From: Kribbella capetownensis
Lineage (GTDB): Bacteria > Actinomycetota > Actinomycetes > Propionibacteriales > Kribbellaceae
Direction of reading: 5' to 3'
Length of the DNA stretch: 64,000 nt
NCBI RefSeq assembly: GCF_004331485.1
Contig: NZ_SJKD01000013.1
Location: 105,121-169,120 of the forward strand
Shown here: positions 45,617-54,051 of the stretch, piece after piece
How positions within the stretch are numbered: position 1 is the first letter of the stretch
Layout of the letters: the number at the start of each line of letters is the position of its first letter
Program-made: the position numbers and the translations under genes
Notes under the pieces: model-generated
Databases searched by the model: none
What the model saw: only the letters and a program-made list of their open reading frames with translations
What the model was told of the DNA's origin: nothing

Positions 45617-46936
45617 GTGAGACTGCGTTCGCTTGTAGCCGCGGCAGCGGTGACCGCCCTGGGAATCAGCCTGGCCGCCTGCGGTGGCAGCGACTCGGGT
45701 GATTCCTCCGACGGGGGTTCGGGTGGAGACCAGACGCTGACCTACTGGGCCAGCAACCAGGGCACCAGCCTGGACAACGACAAGGAGGTGCTGACCCCGG
45801 TCCTGCAGAAGTTCACCCAGGACACCGGCATCAAGGTCAACCTTGAGGTGATCGGCTGGAACGACCTCCAGACCCGGATCCAGACCGCCATCACCTCCGG
45901 CCAGGCGCCGGACGTGGTCAACATCGGCAACACCTGGGCCGCCTCGCTGCAGGCGACCGACGCGTTCCTGCCGTTCGACGGCGACGCGATGAGCGCGATC
46001 GGCGGGAAGGACAAGTTCGTGCCGACGGCCCTGGCGACCGGCGGCAAGGAGGGCACCGACCCGACCTCGGTCCCGCTCTACGGTCTGGCCTACGGCCTGT
46101 ATTACAACAAGGCGATGTTCGCCGCGGCCGGCCTGCAGCCGCCGAAGACCTGGGAAGAGATGGTCACCGACGCGCAGAAGCTGACCAACCCCGCGAAGAA
46201 GCAGTGGGGCATGGCGCTGGCGGCCGGCAGCTACACCGAGAACGTGCACTTCGCCTTCATCAACGCCGCGCAGAACAAGGCCGACTGGTTCAACAGCGAC
46301 GGCAAGCCGACCTTCACCGGTGACGGCAACGTGCAGGGCGTCCTGCGCTACCTCGACCTGATGCAGAAGGACAAGGTCGCGAACCCGTCCAACGCGCAGT
46401 ACGACAACGGCACCAAGTCGGTGAACGACTTCGCCACCAAGAAGGTCGCGATGGTCATCAACCAGAACAACGCCGACTCCTCGATCGTTGCCAACGGCAT
46501 GAAGGCCGGCGAGTACGGCGTCGTGCCGTTCCCGGCCCCGGCCGGTGGCGAGCAGGTGGCCAGCCACGTGGCCGGCATCAACCTGTCGGTCTTCAAGAAC
46601 ACCAAGCACAAGGACGCGGCGCTGAAGTTCGTCAAGTACATGACGGACGCGACCACCCAGACCACGCTGGGCAAGCCGTTCTCCTCGCTGCCGGTACTGA
46701 AGGACGCCAAGCCGGTGTTCACCACCGACGCGACCGAGGCCGCGACCTTCGCCGACGTCTACAACACCAAGTCCAAGCCGCTGCCGCTGGTGCCGGCCGA
46801 GGACCAGTTCGAGAGCACCGTCGGCAAGGCGATGAACACCATGTTCGCCAAGATCGCCACCGGCGGGACGGTGACCGCCGACGATGTGAAGGCGGCCCTG
46901 AAGACCGCCGAGGATCAGGTGGCCGCGAGTAGCTGA
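45617..46936 (+). CDS. Sugar ABC importer, solute-binding lipoprotein (CUT1 type)
   Basis: 439 residues from GTG 45617. Lipoprotein signal with lipobox LAAC at Cys22, then a Ser/Gly/Asp linker. Mature part: LTYWASNQGTSLDNDKEVLTPVLQKFTQDTGIKVNLEVIGWNDLQTRIQTAITSGQAPDVVNIGNTWA, the fold opening of the extracellular solute-binding family 1. It captures an oligosaccharide or monosaccharide at the cell surface and hands it to the two permeases encoded next. An ATPase (MsiK-like, shared) is not in this operon. Its regulation is by the LacI-type sites just upstream. Confidence 0.93.
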   Translation: MRLRSLVAAAAVTALGISLAACGGSDSGDSSDGGSGGDQTLTYWASNQGTSLDNDKEVLTPVLQKFTQDTGIKVNLEVIGWNDLQTRIQTAITSGQAPDVVNIGNTWAASLQATDAFLPFDGDAMSAIGGKDKFVPTALATGGKEGTDPTSVPLYGLAYGLYYNKAMFAAAGLQPPKTWEEMVTDAQKLTNPAKKQWGMALAAGSYTENVHFAFINAAQNKADWFNSDGKPTFTGDGNVQGVLRYLDLMQKDKVANPSNAQYDNGTKSVNDFATKKVAMVINQNNADSSIVANGMKAGEYGVVPFPAPAGGEQVASHVAGINLSVFKNTKHKDAALKFVKYMTDATTQTTLGKPFSSLPVLKDAKPVFTTDATEAATFADVYNTKSKPLPLVPAEDQFESTVGKAMNTMFAKIATGGTVTADDVKAALKTAEDQVAASS

Positions 46937-47027
46937 CGCCACGCCCAGTGGCCCGGACGACGCCGTCCGGGCCACTGCCCGCGTCAGCCCACCACCGATC
47001 CCGACAAGACAGGAGGCGACCAAGACG

Positions 47028-48008
47028 ATGTCCGTCGCCACATCCGAAGCACGGCCGGCAGCCGAGGCGAAACCCGCGAAGAAGAAGCGCGGCCCGGAGC
47101 ACCGGCCCGGTCTGAACCGGTGGCTGCCCTACCTTCTGCTGGCACCGGCGGTGCTGGCGGAACTGCTCATCCACATCGTCCCGATGTTCGTCGGCATCTG
47201 GATGAGCTTCGTCAAACTGACCAAGTTCTACATCGCGAACTGGTCCGCCGCGCCCAGCGCGGGGCTGAACAACTACAAGGTCGCCCTGGACTTCAACAAC
47301 GCGGTCGGCGAGGGCCTGCTGAAGTCGTTCGGCGTCACCGTCGCCTTCTCGCTGATCACGGTCGGGCTCTCGTGGGTGTTCGGGATGGCCGCGGCGGTCG
47401 CGCTGCAGCCGCAGTTTCGCGGCCGCAGCCTCGTCCGCACGCTGTTCCTGGTCCCCTACGCGTTGCCGGCGTACGCCGGGATCCTGACCTGGAACTTCAT
47501 GCTGCAGCGGGACACCGGCGTGGTGAACCACGTGCTGGTGGACAACCTGCACCTGACCTCCGACCGGCCGTTCTGGCTGATCGGCGGCAACGCACTCGTG
47601 TCGCTGATCACGGTCGCGACCTGGAAGCTGTGGACGTTCGCGTTCCTCACCCTGATGGCCGGCCTGCAGAGCATCCCGCGCGATGTCTACGAGGCCGCCG
47701 CGGTGGACGGTGCCGGCAACCTGCGGCAGTGGCGCAACATCACGCTGCCTTCGCTGCGGCCGGTCAACCTGGTGCTCGTGCTGGTGCTGTTCCTGTGGAC
47801 GTTCAGCGACTTCAACACGCCGTACGTGCTGTTCGGTACGGCGCAGCCGCCGGCCGGTGACCTGATCACCTTCCACATCTACAACGCGTCGTTCCTGACC
47901 TGGAACTTCGGCACTGGTGCGGCGATGTCCGTGCTGCTGCTGATCTTCCTGATGATCGTCACCGGCGCCTATCTGCTCATCACCGGAAGGAGGTCGCGCC
48001 GTGGGTGA
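47028..48008 (+). CDS. Sugar ABC importer permease, MalF/UgpA type
   Basis: 326 residues from ATG 47028, preceded by AGGAGG. Basic N-terminal 40 residues, then six to seven helices. The EAA loop is DVYEAAAVDGAGNLRQWRNITLPSLRPVNLVLVL, which docks on the ATPase. It pairs with the next gene, whose start overlaps its end by 8 bp. Forms half of the membrane channel of the CUT1 importer. Confidence 0.93.
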   Translation: MSVATSEARPAAEAKPAKKKRGPEHRPGLNRWLPYLLLAPAVLAELLIHIVPMFVGIWMSFVKLTKFYIANWSAAPSAGLNNYKVALDFNNAVGEGLLKSFGVTVAFSLITVGLSWVFGMAAAVALQPQFRGRSLVRTLFLVPYALPAYAGILTWNFMLQRDTGVVNHVLVDNLHLTSDRPFWLIGGNALVSLITVATWKLWTFAFLTLMAGLQSIPRDVYEAAAVDGAGNLRQWRNITLPSLRPVNLVLVLVLFLWTFSDFNTPYVLFGTAQPPAGDLITFHIYNASFLTWNFGTGAAMSVLLLIFLMIVTGAYLLITGRRSRRG

Positions 48009-48840
48009 GACCAGAGGCTTCAAGGTCTACCGGGGCGTCGTACTGGTCGTCCTCGGGCTGTTCGTGCTGATCCCGCTGTACGTGATGGTCACCTCGTCGC
48101 TGAAACCGCTGAAGGACGTGCAGGGCGCGTTCACCTGGTGGCCGTCGAACCTGACCATCGCACCGTTCGTGGACATGTGGAAGACGGTCCCGCTGGCCCG
48201 GTACTTCGTGAACAGCACGGTCGTGTCCGTGGCCGCGACGGTGCTTTCGGTGGCGCTGGCGATCCTGGCCGCGTTCGCGGTGTCGCGGTTCAAGTTCCGC
48301 GGCCGGACCGTGTTCACGACCACGGTGCTGTCGACGCAGATGTTCCCCGGTGTGCTGTTCCTGCTGCCGCTGTTCCTGATCTTCGTGAACATCAACAACT
48401 CGTTCGGGCTGCAACTGGTCGGCACCCGGCTCGGGCTGATCATCACCTACCTGACGTTCAGCCTGCCGTTCTCGATCTGGATGCTGGCCGGGTACTTCGA
48501 CAGCATCCCGAGGGAACTGGACGAGGCGGCGCTGGTGGACGGCTGCGGTCCGATGGGCGCCCTCTGGCGCGTCGTACTTCCGGCCGCGCGACCCGGTGTG
48601 ATCGCGGTCGCGATCTACTCGTTCATGACCGCGTGGGGTGAGGTCCTGTTCGCGTCGGTGATGACAACAGAGGCGAACCGCACCCTGTCCGTCGGCCTGC
48701 GGCAGTACTCCACCCAGACGAACATCTACTGGAACCAGATCATGGCTGCCGCCCTCGTGGTCAGCGTCCCCGTGGTGATCGGCTTCCTGCTCGCCCAGCG
48801 ACACTTCGTCGCCGGTGTCACCGCGGGTGCGGTCAAATAG
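48001..48840 (+). CDS. Sugar ABC importer permease, MalG/UgpE type
   Basis: 279 residues from GTG 48001, overlapping the previous gene by 8 bp behind GGAAGGAGG. Six helices; EAA loop ELDEAALVDGCGPMGALWRVVLPAARPGVIAVA. Completes the importer channel with the MalF-type partner. The operon stops here without an ATP-binding subunit, which in actinobacteria is usually supplied by a shared MsiK-type ATPase. Confidence 0.93.
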   Translation: MGETRGFKVYRGVVLVVLGLFVLIPLYVMVTSSLKPLKDVQGAFTWWPSNLTIAPFVDMWKTVPLARYFVNSTVVSVAATVLSVALAILAAFAVSRFKFRGRTVFTTTVLSTQMFPGVLFLLPLFLIFVNINNSFGLQLVGTRLGLIITYLTFSLPFSIWMLAGYFDSIPRELDEAALVDGCGPMGALWRVVLPAARPGVIAVAIYSFMTAWGEVLFASVMTTEANRTLSVGLRQYSTQTNIYWNQIMAAALVVSVPVVIGFLLAQRHFVAGVTAGAVK

Positions 48841-48845
48841 ACCGC

Positions 48846-49286
48846 ATGTACTTCGAGGATTACGTGCCGGGTGCTCGCGTCGAGCACCCGGCCACCGTCA
48901 CCGTCGAGCAGTCCGAGGTCATCGATTTCGCCCGGCAGTTCGATCCGCAGTACTTCCATGTCGATCCGACCGCGGCTGCCGACGGCCCGTTCAAGGGCCT
49001 GATCGCGAGCGGCTGGCACACCGCCGGCCTGATGATGCGGCTGTACGCCGATCAGTACCTGTCCAAGGTGGCCAGCCTGGGCGGTCCCGGTGTGGACGAG
49101 CTGCGTTGGCTCGCACCGGTCCGCCCCGGCGACGTACTGCGACTGCGCACCGAAGTACTCGAGGCGCGGGTGTCGCGGTCCAAGCCCGATCGCGGCCTGG
49201 TCCGCACCCGGACCGAGCTGCTCAACCAGGACGACGAAGTCGTGTTCTCCTGCATCGTCCTGAACTTCCTCGCCGTCCGCCCCTGA
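48846..49286 (+). CDS. MaoC-like dehydratase domain protein
   Basis: 146 residues. Hotdog dehydratase motif in VIDFARQFDPQYFHVDPTAAADGPFKGLIASGWHTAGLMMRL, where the Asp and His of the FDPQxFHVD...SGWHT hydratase signature are present. It would hydrate or dehydrate a short enoyl-CoA. It follows the sugar importer by 5 bp, but no metabolic link to it is evident; a separate fatty-acid or acyl-CoA role is likely. Confidence 0.85.
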   Translation: MYFEDYVPGARVEHPATVTVEQSEVIDFARQFDPQYFHVDPTAAADGPFKGLIASGWHTAGLMMRLYADQYLSKVASLGGPGVDELRWLAPVRPGDVLRLRTEVLEARVSRSKPDRGLVRTRTELLNQDDEVVFSCIVLNFLAVRP

Positions 49287-49316
49287 CCCAGCGCCGTCGG
49301 GTCAGGGTCGTCTGGG

Positions 49317-50135
49317 CTACTCGCGGCCGAAGATGGAGACGTCGGCGGACCAACTGGTGGCGGACTTGTTCCCGATGCTGATACTCAGCTCGGTCGGCTT
49401 CGAGCAGCTGACCTCGTAGCCGGAGATCGTGGTCGGCGCAGGACAGGTCGTCAGGTTCTGCTGGACCCACGCGTTGACCTGCGTCCGGACCTGCTGATCG
49501 GGGAACATCGCGGCGAGGACGAACGGGAGGTCCGCCCGCAGCTTGGCGAGGCTCTGCGCCCGGCCCTGCGGGAAGGTGCCGTTTCCGGTGCTGTACGTCG
49601 CGAACGAGAAGTTGCCGACCACGGTGTTGTCGCGCAGCGACCCGTGCAGCGACAGCTCGTACTCCGACCGGCCGGTGACCTTGCTCTTGGCGCACTTGTA
49701 GCGGTTGGAGCCGTCAGGCGAGCACTTGTACCCCTTGGCCTTGGCCTGCGCCATGACCCCCGTCATCTTCACGCCTGGGAAGCAGCCCAAACAGTCCTCG
49801 GCTTGGCCGCTGGGCGACGGTTCGCTCGACGTCGACGTACTGCTGCTCGGCGTCCAGACGCTCGGCGACGCCGGACCCGACCCGCCGGCCGAGTCGTCAG
49901 AACCGCCGGCCAGGCGAACGACGACGAGACCCAGACCGACGACGAGGACCACAGCGCCCGCCACGGCCAACGCGATCAGACCACCACGCCCGCGCCGCGG
50001 CGGCGGCCCTGGGTACTGCGGCCCGGGATACGCCTGCCCCTGGTACGGCGGCTGCGCAGGATAAGGCTGCTGCCCTTGATAGGGCGGCTGCCCTTGGTAC
50101 GGCGGCTGCCCGCCGGGATTCTGCCGGTCGTCCAT
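49317..50135 (-). CDS. Membrane-anchored extracytoplasmic protein with Gln/Pro-rich N-terminus
   Basis: 272 residues from ATG 50135. A cytoplasmic tail of about 45 residues of YQGQPPYQGQ repeats, one membrane helix (GLIALAVAGAVVLVVGLGLVVVRLAG), a Ser/Thr-rich linker, then an extracytoplasmic domain of about 160 residues with six cysteines (EDCLGCFPG, YKCSPDGSNRYKCAKSKV, LTTCPAPTTISGYEVSCSK), likely in disulfides. No family recognised. The proline-rich cytoplasmic tail suggests an interaction or phosphorylation platform. Confidence 0.65.
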   Translation of the reverse strand: MDDRQNPGGQPPYQGQPPYQGQQPYPAQPPYQGQAYPGPQYPGPPPRRGRGGLIALAVAGAVVLVVGLGLVVVRLAGGSDDSAGGSGPASPSVWTPSSSTSTSSEPSPSGQAEDCLGCFPGVKMTGVMAQAKAKGYKCSPDGSNRYKCAKSKVTGRSEYELSLHGSLRDNTVVGNFSFATYSTGNGTFPQGRAQSLAKLRADLPFVLAAMFPDQQVRTQVNAWVQQNLTTCPAPTTISGYEVSCSKPTELSISIGNKSATSWSADVSIFGRE

Positions 50136-50166
50136 CGACCTCAATGTACGAGGCCAACGGTTCAGC

Positions 50167-51417
50167 TCAGGTGAAGAGCTTCTCGCCCCAGTAGGTGCCG
50201 GGGGTGACGCCGGCCGGGCAGGCGAAGATTCCGGAGCCGACGTGGTGGATGTACTCGTTCATCGTGTCGGAGCGGGCCAACTGGTTCTGGATCGGGATGA
50301 ACTGTTTGCGCGGATCCCGCTGGTAGGCAAGGAAGAACAGTCCCGCGTCCAGCCGGCCGAGCCCGTCCGAGCCGTCCACGAAGTTGTAACCGCGGCGGAG
50401 CAACTCAGCACCCTTGTTGAACTGCGGATGCGCCAGCCGGACGTGTGAATCCATCGGAACCTTCGGTTCGCCGTCGGAGGTCTTGGCGGCGAAGTCGATC
50501 GCGTCGAACTCGTCCGCCTTGCCCAGCGGCGCGCCGGTGCCCTTGCCCCGGCCGATGATGGTCTCCTGCTCGCCCAGCGACGTACGGTCCCAGATCTCGA
50601 TGTTCATCCGGATCCGCCGCGACACCAGGTAGGAGCCGCCGACCATCCAGTCCGGGCCGTCCTCCGGCTGCACCCACAGCTGCTGCTCGAGCTTGTCGGT
50701 GTCCTCCAGCTTGAGGTTGTTCGTCCCGTCCTTGAAGCCGAAAAGGTTGCGCGGAGTCGCCTGCGCCTTCGACGTGGACGACGTCCGGCCGAAGCCGAGC
50801 TGGGAGTAGCGGACCGCGACCCGGCCGAAGCCGATCCGGGCCAGGTTGCGGATCGCATGCACCGCGACCTGCGGATCGTCGGAGCAAGCCTGTACGGCGA
50901 TGTCGCCGCCGGACCGGTTCGGGTCGAGGTCGTCACCGATGAAGTGCGGCAGATCGACCAGCGCCTTGGGACGCTTGGCTGCCAGTCCGAACCGCTGGTC
51001 GAACAGCGAAGGACCGAATCCGATGGTCAGCGTCAGCCGGGCCGGCGGCAGGCCGATCGCCTCACCGGTGTCCTCCGGCGGTGCCTCGTCCGGTCCGTTC
51101 ACCGCGCCGTACTGGCCGATGTCGCGACCGGCCGTCATCAGCGCGGCCGCGGCCGTCCACTCCGTCAGCAGAGCGATCAGGTCGTCCCGCTTGGTCGTGG
51201 TCACGTCGAACGCGGCGAAGTGCAGCCGGTCCTGGACCGGCGTGACGATCCCGGCTTGGTGCGGTCCGTGGAACTCGACCGGACCGGTGTTGTCCGCGGC
51301 CTGCGACTCCTCGCCGGTCAGCACCGAGTGCGCGGCGTATCCAGCGACTCCGGTGGCCACGGCGGCACCCGCCGCGCCGAACAGGCCGCGGCGGGAGATG
51401 CCTTTACCTTCGGTCAT
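50167..51417 (-). CDS. efeB: Dye-decolourising peroxidase EfeB
   Basis: 416 residues. Tat signal peptide GKGISRRGLFGAAGAAVATGVAGYAA near the start (twin Arg at residues 9-10). Dyp motif GFKDGTNN with its catalytic Asp, downstream Arg and proximal His region, typical of the EfeB/DypB-like class. It is exported folded with heme by Tat and works with EfeO and EfeU in ferrous-iron or heme-iron uptake. Its ATG overlaps the efeO stop by 4 bp. Confidence 0.93.
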   Translation of the reverse strand: MTEGKGISRRGLFGAAGAAVATGVAGYAAHSVLTGEESQAADNTGPVEFHGPHQAGIVTPVQDRLHFAAFDVTTTKRDDLIALLTEWTAAAALMTAGRDIGQYGAVNGPDEAPPEDTGEAIGLPPARLTLTIGFGPSLFDQRFGLAAKRPKALVDLPHFIGDDLDPNRSGGDIAVQACSDDPQVAVHAIRNLARIGFGRVAVRYSQLGFGRTSSTSKAQATPRNLFGFKDGTNNLKLEDTDKLEQQLWVQPEDGPDWMVGGSYLVSRRIRMNIEIWDRTSLGEQETIIGRGKGTGAPLGKADEFDAIDFAAKTSDGEPKVPMDSHVRLAHPQFNKGAELLRRGYNFVDGSDGLGRLDAGLFFLAYQRDPRKQFIPIQNQLARSDTMNEYIHHVGSGIFACPAGVTPGTYWGEKLFT

Positions 51418-52556
51418 TTCTTCGCGATCACTCCTGCAACCTTGCTGACCGGTTCGGCCAGCCCGTCGACGACCCGGCTGAGCTCCTTCTTCTCCGCCTC
51501 ACTGACCTGGTACGGCTTGAAGCCGTCGCCTTCGCGGTACTTGTCGACCGCGGCGAAGACCGCCTTGAAGTTGGTGTCGAGCGAGGTGACCAGCGCCGCG
51601 TCCCGGGCCTGCAGGGCCGGGCGGAGCGCCTGGACCGCGGCCTGCGAACCCTCCACGTTGGCCTGGAAGTCGTACAGGTCGGTGTGCGAGTAGCGGTCTT
51701 CCTCACCGGTGATCTTGCCGGTGGCAACCTCGTCCAGCAGCTCCTTGGCGCCGTTGGCCAGCTGCAGCGGGTTGAGCTTCACGACCTTGGCCTTCGCCAC
51801 CACCGTCTTGACGTCGGTCAGCAGCTGGTCGGCGTACTTCTCCATACCCTTGGTGGTGTTGGAGACCCAGAGCGCCTGCTCGATCCGGTGGTACCCGGTC
51901 CACTCAGTGCCCGGCTCGACGTCGTTCACCCGGGCGTCGATCTTCGGGTCCAGGTCGCCGAACGACTCCGCGACCGGCTCGATCCGCTCCCAGTACGTCC
52001 GCGACACCGGGAACAGCGCCTTGGCCTTGGCCACGTCGCCGGCCTTCACCGCGGTGACGAACTCGGTGGTCTTCTGCTCCAGCGCGACCGCCTGCGAGTT
52101 CACGTACCGCTGGTAGCTGTCGGTGGCCTGCTTGAGCAGCGTGTCCTCGTCCACCTGGGCCGCGGCGCCGCCGGCGACGGTGAGGTCGCCGCGGATGCCG
52201 TCGCCGACCATGCCGGGCTTGCAGACGGCCTGGTACTTGCCGGTCGGCAGCTCGACGATCAGGTCGCGCTTCAACCCGGGGCCGATGTTCTCGACCTCAC
52301 CCATCACCCGGTCGCCCTCGGCGTACACGTAGAACTCGGTCACCTTGCTGCCGCCGTTGGAGACCGAGAACGTGCTGGTGCCGGACTTCACGTCGCGGCG
52401 GCTGAGGTCGCACGCGGAGTCGGTCGCCTTGACCGACACCGGACCGGTGCCGTCGTCGGCGGAGGCGGCCGGCGTGTCATCCGCACAGCCGGTCAGCGTG
52501 GCGAGCCCCAGTACTGCGCCGAGAGCGATGACCCCGCGGGTCGTGGACGTGAACAT
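51414..52556 (-). CDS. efeO: Iron uptake system component EfeO
   Basis: 380 residues. Lipoprotein-like or signal peptide (LGAVLGLATLTGCADDT, with a possible lipobox Cys23). An N-terminal cupredoxin-like domain (KATDSACDLSRRDVKSGTSTFSVSNGGSKVTEFYVY) is followed by the peptidase-M75 imelysin-like domain with the metal-binding HRIEQALW (HxxE) motif near residue 223. It binds iron outside the membrane and feeds EfeU. Middle gene of efeUOB. Confidence 0.94.
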   Translation of the reverse strand: MFTSTTRGVIALGAVLGLATLTGCADDTPAASADDGTGPVSVKATDSACDLSRRDVKSGTSTFSVSNGGSKVTEFYVYAEGDRVMGEVENIGPGLKRDLIVELPTGKYQAVCKPGMVGDGIRGDLTVAGGAAAQVDEDTLLKQATDSYQRYVNSQAVALEQKTTEFVTAVKAGDVAKAKALFPVSRTYWERIEPVAESFGDLDPKIDARVNDVEPGTEWTGYHRIEQALWVSNTTKGMEKYADQLLTDVKTVVAKAKVVKLNPLQLANGAKELLDEVATGKITGEEDRYSHTDLYDFQANVEGSQAAVQALRPALQARDAALVTSLDTNFKAVFAAVDKYREGDGFKPYQVSEAEKKELSRVVDGLAEPVSKVAGVIAKK

Positions 52557-52581
52557 GGTTCTCCTGGACGGTGAGGTGGGA

Positions 52582-53427
52582 TCAGGCCGCTTCGGCGGTC
52601 TTGGCCGGTACGGCCGGCGGCGTGCTGGTCCTGACCGGGCGGAAGTACAGCACCAGCACGGGGACGAGGTACGCCAGCCACGCGAGCGCCTCGAGGACGG
52701 TCGGCGCGGGGTTGAAGTTGAAGATGCCCTTCAGCAGTACGCCGTACCAGCTGTCCGGCGGGATCACGTGCGAGATGTCGAAGGCGAGGTGCTGCAGCCC
52801 GGGCAGGATGCCCGCCTCCTGCAGGTCGTGGAAGCCGTAGGCGAAGATGCCGGCCGCGACCAGGATCAGGATCGCGCCGGTCCACTTGAAGAACACGGCC
52901 AGGTTGATCTTCACCGCGCCGCGGTAGATCGCGACCCCGAGCAGGACCGAGGTGGCCAGGCCGAGCAGGACGCCGACGAACGGTACGGCGGTGGTCGCGG
53001 TGGCGGCCGAGGCGTACACGATGAAGGCCGTCTCGATGCTCTCCCGGAACACCGCCAGGAAGGCCAGGATGACGACGGCCCGGGCGCCGACCTCGAGGGC
53101 CTGGCCCATCCGCTCGCGCAGTTCCTTCGCGATGCTGCGCGACGCCTTGCGCATCCAGAAGATCATCCAGGTGACGAAGCCGACCGCGAGGATCGACATC
53201 ACCCCGCCGACGGTCTCCTGGGTGGTGAACGACTTCGCGGTCAGCGCGGTGACGAACTGCAGCAGCCCCCAGGCGGCGGCCGCGACGGCCAGCGCCGCGC
53301 CCACTCCGATCCAGACCAGTTTGAGTCGATCCCGATGTCCCGACTTGACCAGGAAGGTGGCGAGGATGCTGACGACCAGCGATGCCTCGAGGCCTTCACG
53401 GAGTCCGATCAGATAGTTCGCGAGCAT
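52582..53427 (-). CDS. efeU: Ferrous iron permease EfeU (FTR1 family)
   Basis: 281 residues, seven helices. The iron-transport motifs REGLEASLVV (residues 10-19) and FRESIETAF match the two REXXE signatures of FTR1/EfeU. It moves iron across the inner membrane. First gene of efeUOB, with efeO 25 bp after it and efeB overlapping efeO. Two IdeR-like boxes lie directly upstream, so expression should rise when iron is low. Confidence 0.95.
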   Translation of the reverse strand: MLANYLIGLREGLEASLVVSILATFLVKSGHRDRLKLVWIGVGAALAVAAAAWGLLQFVTALTAKSFTTQETVGGVMSILAVGFVTWMIFWMRKASRSIAKELRERMGQALEVGARAVVILAFLAVFRESIETAFIVYASAATATTAVPFVGVLLGLATSVLLGVAIYRGAVKINLAVFFKWTGAILILVAAGIFAYGFHDLQEAGILPGLQHLAFDISHVIPPDSWYGVLLKGIFNFNPAPTVLEALAWLAYLVPVLVLYFRPVRTSTPPAVPAKTAEAA

Positions 53428-53447
53428 GGCGGGACTCTTTCACATCA

Positions 53448-53482
53448 TTAGGTACGGCTAACCTTCCTGAGGTTAACCTAAG
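53448..53482 (-). promoter_or_regulatory. Tandem IdeR boxes upstream of efeUOB
   Basis: TTAGGTACGGCTAACCTTC (53448-53466) matches 15 of 19 bases of the IdeR consensus TTAGGTTAGSCTAACCTAA. A second, weaker copy centred on GAGGTTAACCTAA (53469-53481) overlaps the end of the RNA-ligase gene. Confidence 0.8.
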
Positions 53483-54036
53483 AAGTCCCATTCGCCTACT
53501 GTGGTGTACGCCGCACTGTGGCCAGGCCCCTCGCCGAGCCGGGACTGGATCAGGCGCAGCGATCCGGCGGTCCAGAGCGGTCCTTCGTAGGTGTCGAAGA
53601 TCCGCACCCACCGGGTCACGTCGACCGGCCGCCGCAGCCGGGCCAGGGTCAGATGCGGTGTGAACTTGCGTCCCTCGACCGTGACGCCGGCCCGGTTCGC
53701 CGCCGCCCGGGTCGTCATCGACAGGTGCTGCAGCGAGTCCGTGTCGTCGCGGATCCCGGCGTACAGGACCCTTGCGTCGGGCACGCCCGGGAAGGCGCCT
53801 GCTCCGGTGACACGCAGTTCGAAGGGCTTCTGCCGCTTCGCGGCCGCCTCCAGCCGCTCCCCCAGTTCATCGGTCTTCCAGTCCGGCACGTCGCCCAGGA
53901 ACGCCAGCGTGATGTGCCAGTGCTCGTCCGCGGCCCACCGGATGTCGTCATCCGGATGCTGCCGCCTGGGTTCGACGAACTCGCTCAGATCCTCCACTAC
54001 CTGCACAGATGGCACCACGGCCACGAACAATCGCAT
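53473..54036 (-). CDS. thpR: RNA 2',3'-cyclic phosphodiesterase / 2'-5' RNA ligase family
   Basis: 187 residues. Two catalytic HxTx motifs are present: HITLAFLGDV near residue 40 and HLTLARL near residue 128. This is the hallmark of the 2H phosphoesterase superfamily, whose members hydrolyse RNA 2',3'-cyclic phosphates. The gene ends inside the IdeR box region. Divergent from the kinase-LLM gene. Confidence 0.9.
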   Translation of the reverse strand: MRLFVAVVPSVQVVEDLSEFVEPRRQHPDDDIRWAADEHWHITLAFLGDVPDWKTDELGERLEAAAKRQKPFELRVTGAGAFPGVPDARVLYAGIRDDTDSLQHLSMTTRAAANRAGVTVEGRKFTPHLTLARLRRPVDVTRWVRIFDTYEGPLWTAGSLRLIQSRLGEGPGHSAAYTTVGEWDFLG

Positions 54037-54051
54037 CCGAAAACTCTATCC

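Noticed and set aside
53518..54051. Extension of the kinase-LLM frame upstream of 54052
   Set aside because: The extension is antisense to a well-supported RNA-ligase gene and lacks kinase homology; protein similarity starts at about 54052.
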